Part shown: positions 6,468 through 12,453 of the stretch, piece after piece
Layout: each line of letters starts with the position of its first letter
Position numbering within the stretch: the stretch's first letter is position 1
Origin: SIG673 sp045653945
GTDB taxonomy: Bacteria; Bacillota; Clostridia; Oscillospirales; CAG-272
Length of the DNA: 12,888 bases
Assembly: GCA_045653945.1 (NCBI GenBank)
Contig: JAZOML010000019.1
Location: forward strand, 1 to 12,888
Direction of reading: 5' to 3'
Translations under genes and position numbers: made by a program
Notes under the pieces: model-generated
What the model saw: only the letters and a program-made list of their open reading frames with translations
Database searches by the model: none
Told to the model about the DNA's origin: nothing

Positions 6468-9400
6468 ATGAAATCTCGCACAACCATCAAGGCAAGATTG
6501 TTAGCGCTTGTTCTCACAGTGCTGATGACTGTCGGCGTTCTGCCGTTTTCGGTCTTTGCCGTCGGTGATGAGGTAAACACCAATGGCAAGCTGGATACAG
6601 AGAATGCATTGTTCAGGGCTCCTACGGGCGATCAAATATCTCAAAAGCTCGGTGAAGATCTTCTTTATTATAACAGCTTTGATAGCTACACCGACGGTCT
6701 TAAGGCTTGGACTACCTACTCCACCGGAGGCGAGGGTGTAGGTTCTGTAATCCCCGGCGGTAGCGGCGTGGTTATACTTCCCGTTGACGACGGTAATGAC
6801 GGTCTTGCAATGCAGTATCAGGGCGGCGTTCAGATGTACTTCGCTTGGAACTACGGAAAAAGAAGTGAACAGGATACCGCTCTCAGTGGAAAGTCTTTCA
6901 CCTTCTCTGCGGACTTTAAGCTCGGCGAGGATTTAAAGCAGGGTAACCTTATCTGCTTACAGTCCTCTGTTCAGGGCTCGGACATTGTTCACTTCACAGC
7001 TATCCCCGTTTGGGTTGACGCTGCAGGTAACCTCTATAACGGACAGGTAACCAGCACCATAACAGGTAGTAAAAGTAATAAATCCATTACCGAGGGTACT
7101 CTCTGGCAGCAGAACGATATAAACGTTGAGGGTGCAACCTTCCTTACCGCAGACAAGAAGATCGGTGCACTTTCTGCTGACAAGTTCACCAACGTTGCTG
7201 TTTCCGTTGACGTTGCGAAAAACTCCTATACGATTTATATAGACGGTATTGCGGTAGCAGAAAATCAGACCTTTGCTTCTGAAGCTATGCTTGAGTACTA
7301 CAAAGCAGTTGATAAGCAGAACAATGATACCATTGACTACGCAAACGGCTTCGGTGTAACCGCAATTTCTCTTGGATACAGAGGCTCCACCACCGCAGGC
7401 AAGACCTCTCTAATCTTTGATAACTGGCTCGTCTATTTAGGTGATTTTGTTGATTTTAATGATTTTAATGATAAAAAATACGATTCCTCTATTTCTGCGG
7501 ATGATTTTAAGGTTCCTAATGCTGCGGATATTAAAAAATCGTACAAATCTGATGCAAGTTATTGGCAGAAGTTTGAAACTAAAGTAACCGATAGTGGAAA
7601 TGGGACTAGTGATAACGGTGATGGTTCTTGGACTCTTTCGATGACAGATAATGCGCAGTATCTTGTAACATATAGTTCTACTAATGTACCTGCAATTAAG
7701 CAAATGTGGGAAAAAGGACTTGGCGGTGTTGATGTTGCAACATCGTTTGAGCTTACTCTAGACAATTCTAGTACCGTAGGTGGCATTGGAAAAATATGCG
7801 CATGGATGCCTGTAACCGAAAGTAGAGGAACAGCATACTCTATTATTATGGTTACTCCTGTTGAAAAGAATGGCGCCAAGGTATTTCAGCTTGCTTGGCC
7901 TAATGCTGCGGGTAACGCTGCATCAGCTGTGTTTGCTGAAATTCCGGCAGACAAAAAGGTTAAGGTTGACATAATTTTTGATCTTTCAATGTCAAACGAT
8001 ATGTACTATGTATTCATTGATGACGAGTATGTAGGTGGCAACAGTATTTTCAACGGTAAAACAGGCTCTTTGGATAAGATTACCTATCAAACTGACCTTA
8101 TAAATAGCTTTAGAGATGTTGAACCTGACAAGGCGGTTAGCGACGGAATAATCTTTGACGGTCTTCGTTTTTATTCCGGTCAGGCTGTTCAGATGGTTGT
8201 TGGCAATTTGAATATGTACCATTATGATGATAATGCAGATGATAATTTGCTCAATAACGAAAGCAAAACTAATGTTATACTTCCTGCTCTTTACCACTAT
8301 CAGGATTTCAACGCTCTTACACTTGGTGCATATTCGGATAATACTCCTAGCCTTCTTGATGGTAAAATTGAGGCGACTCTTACGTCCGGTATAACTGTTA
8401 TTGATGACGGACGCGGCGACAAGGCTCTTACCGCTACGGATACAGCTTACTATGAGGTAAAACCTAATGCTGCAACCGGAACTAATTTTGTAACCTCGAC
8501 AGATATCAAGATTGTTGGAAATTTCTCCAGCCCGATATGTCTGTTTAACGGTTGTGCGGTAGATATTAACAGCAATGGTGATGATTTCAATCTTGCAATG
8601 GTTTACCTCAAACCCAACGGCGAGCTTTGGATTGCAACAAAGACTGATGATACCAGCTCCGGTACTCTTGTAAATTTTGATGGCGATGTAACTCCTTATC
8701 TTACAAAAAAGATTGGTTTTGTTTCCACTGCTACGTTTACTAACGTTGCAGTTGCTGTAAACGTTGCAGAAAATACTTATACAGTTTATGTAAACGGTGT
8801 AGATATGACCGGCAAGCTCCAGTTCCTTACGGATACTGACCTTGCTTACCTCAAGGCTGCTACCAATACTGCGGGAGAGCTTACTTTCCCGAACGGCTTC
8901 GGTCTTACTCATGTACGCTTTAATATGACTTCATATCTCGCTTATGACAATATTGCGGTTTATGAGTCTGGCGATATCCTCTTTAATAAAATCAACAGAA
9001 ATCCCATCAACGGTTATTTCAAGGTGGGAAATAACTACTTCTACTATGATAACGGTCAAATCGTTACCGGCGACGATACCGGCGACTATACAAGCGCTGA
9101 CGGCCTTATTACCATTGGTGAAGACGGTGTTGTAATGAGTGAAGAAGTAGTTGTTACCGATATGCGTTTAATATATAAATATGTAGGGAACGACGTTGTT
9201 CCGGTTGACGGAAAGTATAAGGGAATATATTCTTATACTAAGAGTGGTACGAAATACTTCTACGGTGAAGATAAGAAACTCATAAAGAATAAGAATATTG
9301 ATATAGCAGATGCCGGATTTACTACAGACCTTACTGAGGCTACCGGTTATGCTACTAACGAAAAAGGTCAATCAACCCTCCTTAACGGCCTGAACAAGGT

Positions 9401-11627
9401 TGACGGTGGCAAAACTTACTTCTACGTAAACGGAATAAGAGCTACCGGATTTTTGAAAGATGACAATGGAGTTTACTTCATTTTCATTAAAGATGATAAT
9501 TACACTATATTTGCAGGTCAGATGACCTTGGATGGCAAGACGTACTACTTTGATGATACTACCCACAAGGGCGAACTTCTCAACGGTATATGTGTCGACT
9601 ATGAGGATACAAACACCCCTGATAAATACTATATCGACGGAGTATATCAGACCGGACTTATTGATGCTAACGGAACAAAGTACTTTGCAGATGCAACAGG
9701 TGTTCTTAAGACCGCTATCTGTACTGTAAACGGAAACGACTACTACTTCTATGAGAGTGGCGAAAATAAGTATGAGATGGCTGTCGGCGTAAGCATTATT
9801 TATAATGGCAGCATTATCAAAATCGGAGATGATGGTGTAATCAATTCGGAAGACGATAGCATTGACGGACAGTGGAGCGAGGTTGACGGCGTTTGGTATT
9901 ACAGCGACGCATCCGGCAATCTCCAAAGCGGTCTTGCATACATCGAAAAAAGCTTCGACGGTAAAGCAGGCGGCCACTACTACTTTGATAACGGCTTAAT
10001 GATTAAGGACGCATTTATCGAGGTTTACGGTACAGTAATGTACTTTGGAAAAGACGGTATTGCTCCCACCGGAATTGTATTCGTTGAATATACCGCAGCA
10101 GGCTTCCCTGTAAACTCTAGTGTAAGCGGCGACGGTGAATACTTCCACTTTATCGATGGATCTCTTGCTAAGGGTGAAACCACGATTATTCATGGCGCTT
10201 ATAAATATAGCTTTGAAAACGGTAGAAATGTTGGTAAGCAGACAGTTGAATACCTTGTAGTTCTTGATGCTGACGGTAAGGTAATCGAAAGAGTTGAGAT
10301 TGTAAACGGCGAGATTCTCGTAGACGGCGTTAAGGTAGCTGATGCGGATTCAGATGTAGACAACGACAGAATTGAAATGCTTTCACACAGCAAAAAGATT
10401 TGCGGATATGCAGAATATGCTGAGTGGCGAGTTGATGACACCACTCTTGATAAGGTTGAAGAAACTTCTATGCATAACTTCGACCTCACTAAAAAGTACA
10501 CAACCTCCAATATAATTGACCCTCTATATGGTTACCACTATTACCTCTGCCAGACTTGTGGCAAGGCGGCAGGAATAACTGAACACACCTATACTGATAA
10601 CGGAGACGGTACTCATACCGCAAATTGTGAGTGCATCTACGAAGAAACCGGCCTTCCTTACAGCGAGAAATTCGCTTGTGAGTATGTCGGCAAATACGAT
10701 GAAAACGGACACTGGTCCGAGTGTAAGCTTTGCGGTGCTATCAAGGATGCGGCAAATCATACTCTTGTTGACGGAAATGACGACGTATACCACTACCTCA
10801 CCTGCGATTGCGGATATCAAATAGAACATAATATGACCCGCGTTGAACATAAGGATTCTACCTGTCGTGAGCAGGGACACACCGAATATATGGATTGTGA
10901 TGAGTGCGACTATATCTCAGGCAAGGTAATCCTCCCCATGCTACCTCACAACTTAGACGGACGGTACGCAAGTGATGCTACCGGACACTGGTACGCATGT
11001 AAGAATGAGCAGTGTGAAGTTCGTTATTACTTTAGCGAACACAACTATATAACTGTTCCGGAACTTGCTGCAGGTTGTACCACTAACGGACATAATGAAT
11101 ATCAGCTCTGCACAGAGTGTGGTTATGAGAATGGCAAGGTTGTTGAGTCTGCTCCTGGACACGACGTTGTAGATGTTCCTTATTCCTTTGATGACACTAA
11201 TCATTGGCAGATATGTAAAAAGTGCGGTGATCGTGTAATTGAAGCTCATAGCTTCGGAAGCGTAATCGATAGTGAGGAAGGTACAAAGGCTTGTGGTATA
11301 TGCCTTAAAGAAGTAAACTTCAAAGAGCAAACCTGGTGGCATATTCTTGGATTTAATCGCGTAGAGATTGAAGACCATTACTATTATAAATATGCATACG
11401 GCGATGTTAAGGACCGTTTTATTGAAATTGGCGGTGTAAACTACTACTTCGACGAAAACGGATATCTCGTTAAGGCTCAGGCACTTACCATAGTTGATAC
11501 CATTTACGTCTTTGATGCAAACGGTGCACTCGTTAAGAACGAATCAAACTATGAGTGTAACGGCGTATATTACGTCATCGATGCGGACGGTAAAGCTACC
11601 GTTAAGGATGAAGATGACGGCGAATAA
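6468..11627 (+). CDS. Giant exported multidomain surface protein (lectin-like, YYF repeats, CxxC array)
   Basis: This 1719-residue protein starts at the ATG at 6468, just after AGAGGAGAAAG and downstream of the promoter. A signal peptide (1-31) has a basic start, a hydrophobic core and a likely VFA|VGD cleavage site. Three beta-rich concanavalin/LamG-like domains follow: A (about 64-326), B (about 327-590) and C (about 605-836). A and C are clearly related (FTNVAVSVDVAKNSYTIYIDG against FTNVAVAVNVAENTYTVYVNG). Then comes a YYF repeat array (845-1257) like choline or glucan-binding wall repeats, a region of unknown nature (1258-1354), a CxxC/His array (1355-1615) and a last YYF pair (1637-1713). 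No LPXTG, SLH or C-terminal membrane helix is present, so wall attachment would depend on the repeats. No catalytic domain was recognised. An adhesive or glycan-binding role is inferred only. Domain B is markedly AT-richer at codon third positions than A. Confidence 0.92.
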   Translation: MKSRTTIKARLLALVLTVLMTVGVLPFSVFAVGDEVNTNGKLDTENALFRAPTGDQISQKLGEDLLYYNSFDSYTDGLKAWTTYSTGGEGVGSVIPGGSGVVILPVDDGNDGLAMQYQGGVQMYFAWNYGKRSEQDTALSGKSFTFSADFKLGEDLKQGNLICLQSSVQGSDIVHFTAIPVWVDAAGNLYNGQVTSTITGSKSNKSITEGTLWQQNDINVEGATFLTADKKIGALSADKFTNVAVSVDVAKNSYTIYIDGIAVAENQTFASEAMLEYYKAVDKQNNDTIDYANGFGVTAISLGYRGSTTAGKTSLIFDNWLVYLGDFVDFNDFNDKKYDSSISADDFKVPNAADIKKSYKSDASYWQKFETKVTDSGNGTSDNGDGSWTLSMTDNAQYLVTYSSTNVPAIKQMWEKGLGGVDVATSFELTLDNSSTVGGIGKICAWMPVTESRGTAYSIIMVTPVEKNGAKVFQLAWPNAAGNAASAVFAEIPADKKVKVDIIFDLSMSNDMYYVFIDDEYVGGNSIFNGKTGSLDKITYQTDLINSFRDVEPDKAVSDGIIFDGLRFYSGQAVQMVVGNLNMYHYDDNADDNLLNNESKTNVILPALYHYQDFNALTLGAYSDNTPSLLDGKIEATLTSGITVIDDGRGDKALTATDTAYYEVKPNAATGTNFVTSTDIKIVGNFSSPICLFNGCAVDINSNGDDFNLAMVYLKPNGELWIATKTDDTSSGTLVNFDGDVTPYLTKKIGFVSTATFTNVAVAVNVAENTYTVYVNGVDMTGKLQFLTDTDLAYLKAATNTAGELTFPNGFGLTHVRFNMTSYLAYDNIAVYESGDILFNKINRNPINGYFKVGNNYFYYDNGQIVTGDDTGDYTSADGLITIGEDGVVMSEEVVVTDMRLIYKYVGNDVVPVDGKYKGIYSYTKSGTKYFYGEDKKLIKNKNIDIADAGFTTDLTEATGYATNEKGQSTLLNGLNKVDGGKTYFYVNGIRATGFLKDDNGVYFIFIKDDNYTIFAGQMTLDGKTYYFDDTTHKGELLNGICVDYEDTNTPDKYYIDGVYQTGLIDANGTKYFADATGVLKTAICTVNGNDYYFYESGENKYEMAVGVSIIYNGSIIKIGDDGVINSEDDSIDGQWSEVDGVWYYSDASGNLQSGLAYIEKSFDGKAGGHYYFDNGLMIKDAFIEVYGTVMYFGKDGIAPTGIVFVEYTAAGFPVNSSVSGDGEYFHFIDGSLAKGETTIIHGAYKYSFENGRNVGKQTVEYLVVLDADGKVIERVEIVNGEILVDGVKVADADSDVDNDRIEMLSHSKKICGYAEYAEWRVDDTTLDKVEETSMHNFDLTKKYTTSNIIDPLYGYHYYLCQTCGKAAGITEHTYTDNGDGTHTANCECIYEETGLPYSEKFACEYVGKYDENGHWSECKLCGAIKDAANHTLVDGNDDVYHYLTCDCGYQIEHNMTRVEHKDSTCREQGHTEYMDCDECDYISGKVILPMLPHNLDGRYASDATGHWYACKNEQCEVRYYFSEHNYITVPELAAGCTTNGHNEYQLCTECGYENGKVVESAPGHDVVDVPYSFDDTNHWQICKKCGDRVIEAHSFGSVIDSEEGTKACGICLKEVNFKEQTWWHILGFNRVEIEDHYYYKYAYGDVKDRFIEIGGVNYYFDENGYLVKAQALTIVDTIYVFDANGALVKNESNYECNGVYYVIDADGKATVKDEDDGE
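6657..7445 (+). repeat. Lectin/LamG-like domain A of the giant protein
   Basis: Residues 64-326. It opens with LLYYNSFDSYTDG, the usual damaged-strand start of a concanavalin-like beta sandwich. It has a SFTFSADFKLGE strand pair (143-154) and closes with SLIFDNWLVYLGDF (314-327). The segment 240-304 is repeated in domain C. Codons here are GC-rich at third positions (44 of 82 in 6900-7145 by hand count). The fold is inferred from the pattern of strands. Confidence 0.6.
7443..7478 (+). repeat. 9-bp tandem repeat at the domain A/B junction
   Basis: Three in-frame 9-bp units, GATTTTGTT, GATTTTAAT and GATTTTAAT, are followed by GAT and a run of As. They encode DFVDFNDFNDKK (326-337). The repeat sits exactly where codon composition changes, which makes it a possible join or slippage site. 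Confidence 0.8.
7446..8237 (+). repeat. Lectin-like domain B of the giant protein (compositionally distinct)
   Basis: Residues about 327-590. Strand patterns such as ATSFELTLDNSS, KVKVDIIFDLSMS, MYYVFIDDEYVGGN and IIFDGLRFYSG suggest another concanavalin-like sandwich, but it lacks the FTNVAV segment shared by A and C. Only 19 of the first 87 codons end in G or C by hand count, far below domain A. It is probably a later or foreign addition. Confidence 0.5.
8280..8975 (+). repeat. Lectin-like domain C, paralogue of domain A
   Basis: Residues about 605-836. It begins ALYHYQDFNALTLG, contains FTNVAVAVNVAENTYTVYVN (757-776) and FPNGFGLTHVRFN (807-819), and ends YLAYDNIAVYESGD. The central segment aligns with domain A (FTNVAVSVDVAKNSYTIYID at 240-259, YANGFGVTAISL at 291-302), also visibly at the DNA level around 7185 and 8736. 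This is an ancient internal duplication. Confidence 0.7.
9000..10238 (+). repeat. YYF (cell-wall/glucan-binding-type) repeat array, N-terminal block
   Basis: Residues 845-1257 contain about ten degenerate units of the form G-(aromatic)-YYF-x-(D/N)-x-G-x(3-6)-(T/S)G. Examples are VGNNYFYYDNGQIVTG, VDGGKTYFYVNGIRATGF, LDGKTYYFDDTT, ANGTKYFADATGVLKTA, VDGVWYYSDASGNLQSGL and GGHYYFDNGLMIKDA. They resemble choline-binding and glucan-binding repeats that form a beta-solenoid, but mostly lack the choline-cage tryptophans. Binding to a wall polymer or glycan is therefore inferred, with the ligand unknown. Confidence 0.72.
10530..11312 (+). repeat. Extracellular CxxC/His repeat array
   Basis: Residues 1355-1615 hold repeated H-x-x-x-C-x2-C-G units with a downstream His: YYLCQTCGK (C1361, C1364), HWSECKLCG (C1419, C1422), HWYACKNEQC (C1511, C1516, widened to x4) and HWQICKKCG (C1583, C1586). 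They alternate with a second type, TCREQGHTEYMDCDEC (C1466, C1477, C1480) and GCTTNGHNEYQLCTECG (C1537, C1548, C1551), plus CEC, CDC and CGIC pairs. The spacing suggests zinc-ribbon-like or disulfide-bonded small modules outside the cell. Similar repeats occur in other Firmicute surface proteins, and their function is unknown to me. Confidence 0.75.
11376..11606 (+). repeat. YYF repeat pair at the C-terminus of the giant protein
   Basis: Residues 1637-1713 contain IGGVNYYFDENGYLVKAQ, IVDTIYVFDANGALVKN and NGVYYVIDADGKATVK, three more units of the same kind as those in 845-1257. The two YYF blocks are separated by the CxxC array. The protein ends in the acidic tail DEDDGE with no sorting signal. 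Confidence 0.72.
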
Positions 11628-11645
11628 ACCGTAAAATTAAACTCA

Positions 11646-11679
11646 AAAAAGAGCAGGCTCGCAAGAGCTTGCTCTTTTT
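11646..11679 (+). terminator. Intrinsic terminator after the giant protein gene
   Basis: A 15-bp stem (left arm AAAAAGAGCAGGCTC at 11646-11660, right arm 11665-11679, one G-T pair) is capped by a GCAA tetraloop of the stabilising GNRA type and ends in five Ts. It lies 18 nt after the stop. Its outer stem has the same AAAAAGAGCA sequence as the lysS terminator. Confidence 0.93.
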
Positions 11680-11689
11680 ATAGGTAAAA

Positions 11690-11842
11690 TTGTGCAAAAA
11701 ATACAACTAAAAAATAAAAAAATGAATATTCAATTTTGTGCAAAAAGTAGAAATTTCAAAAATAATGAAAAATTTACTTGCGCAAATTATAATAATATGG
11801 TACAATAATGTGTAAATTCGGCGTTGTGTATAAACTGCACAA
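11690..11842 (+). promoter_or_regulatory. Repeated TTGTGCA motif around the rpsL promoter
   Basis: TTGTGCAAAAA occurs twice as an exact direct repeat (11690-11700 and 11736-11746). A third related copy, TTGCGCAAATT, overlaps the -35 box (11778-11788), and an inverted TGCACAA lies in the leader (11836-11842). Starts of the first three are 46 and 42 bp apart. The stretch is AT-rich, so chance is possible, and no binding protein is known to me. Confidence 0.3.
11778..11806 (+). promoter_or_regulatory. Extended -10 promoter of the str operon (rpsL)
   Basis: TTGCGC (11778-11783) and TACAAT (11801-11806) are 17 nt apart, with TG at 11798-11799 giving an extended -10. The weak -35 is offset by the extended -10. 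The predicted start near 11813 gives a leader of about 67 nt ending in the very strong AAAGGAGGAG ribosome site (11866-11875). Confidence 0.78.
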
Positions 11843-11879
11843 AAGTCGAGTAATCAATATCAGTGAAAGGAGGAGTAAG

Positions 11880-12302
11880 ATGCCAACCTTTAACCAACTT
11901 GTCAGACAGGGAAGAAAGAAGTCGGAGTATAAGTCCAAGGCTCCTGTTCTGCAGCACGGCGTAAACACCATTAAGGATATTACCACCGACCAGCCTGCAC
12001 CTCAGAAGCGTGGCGTATGCACCAAGGTTACAACCACCACCCCGAAGAAGCCTAACTCTGCTCTTCGTAAGATCGCAAGAGTACGTCTTTCCAACGGTAT
12101 GGAAGCAACCACGTATATTCCCGGTATCGGACATAACCTTCAGGAGCACTCTGTCGTTCTTATAAGAGGCGGAAGAGTTAGAGACCTGCCTGGTGTTCGT
12201 TACCACGTCATCAGAGGTACTCTTGATGCGCAGGGCGTAGCCAAGAGAAACCAGTCTCGTTCCAAGTACGGAGCGAAGAAGCCAAAGGCCGGAAAGAAAT
12301 AA
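11880..12302 (+). CDS. rpsL: 30S ribosomal protein S12
   Basis: This 140-residue protein contributes to the decoding centre of the 30S subunit and to translational accuracy. The start at 11880 (MPTFNQLVRQGRKK) is the family start and has GGAGG (11869-11873) 6 nt upstream; an in-frame ATG at 11808 lies upstream of or at the expected transcript start and is not used. Conserved blocks are QKRGVCTKVTTTTPKKPNSA (42-61), YIPGIGHNLQEHSVVLIRGG (79-98) and RVRDLPGVRYHVIRG (99-113). Residues about 28-41 form the insertion typical of Firmicute S12 relative to E. coli. K56 and K57 (E. coli K42, K43) are wild type, but R101 replaces the Lys found at E. coli position 87, next to D102 (E. coli D88, the RimO methylthiolation site). 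It is first in the str operon, upstream of rpsG. Confidence 0.98.
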   Translation: MPTFNQLVRQGRKKSEYKSKAPVLQHGVNTIKDITTDQPAPQKRGVCTKVTTTTPKKPNSALRKIARVRLSNGMEATTYIPGIGHNLQEHSVVLIRGGRVRDLPGVRYHVIRGTLDAQGVAKRNQSRSKYGAKKPKAGKK

Positions 12303-12324
12303 TTTCGGCGTCAATGCGTAATGA

Positions 12325-12426
12325 CAGAGCAAAATCGGTAAAACGGTTTATTTATATATAGATGTAATCGGATTTCACCGTCTCTGCACATTTACGGGAT
12401 TTAAAATTCACGAGTACCTGTGAATT
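12325..12426 (+). promoter_or_regulatory. Possible structured rpsL-rpsG intercistronic element
   Basis: The 151-nt spacer (12303-12453) can form a long interrupted stem: CAGAG (12325-12329) with CTCTG (12382-12386), CGGT (12336-12339) with ACCG (12377-12380), and AAA (12341-12343) with TTT (12373-12375). A second hairpin follows (AATTCAC 12405-12411, GTGAATT 12420-12426, 8-nt loop), just before the rpsG ribosome site. In E. coli, S7 represses the str operon through the same spacer, so an analogous control site is plausible. The pairing is by eye and unscored. Confidence 0.4.
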
Positions 12427-12453
12427 CATCATTTATGAAGGAGGGAAGGAAAA

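Noticed and set aside
7992..8912. Reverse-strand open frame (306 codons) and similar ones opposite the giant gene
   Set aside because: These are long because the forward codons avoid reverse-strand stops. No start signals, no domain-like pattern.
11808..11879. N-terminal extension of S12 from ATG 11808
   Set aside because: It lies at or before the expected transcript start and lacks a ribosome site. The family start MPTFNQLVRQG at 11880 follows an ideal GGAGG.
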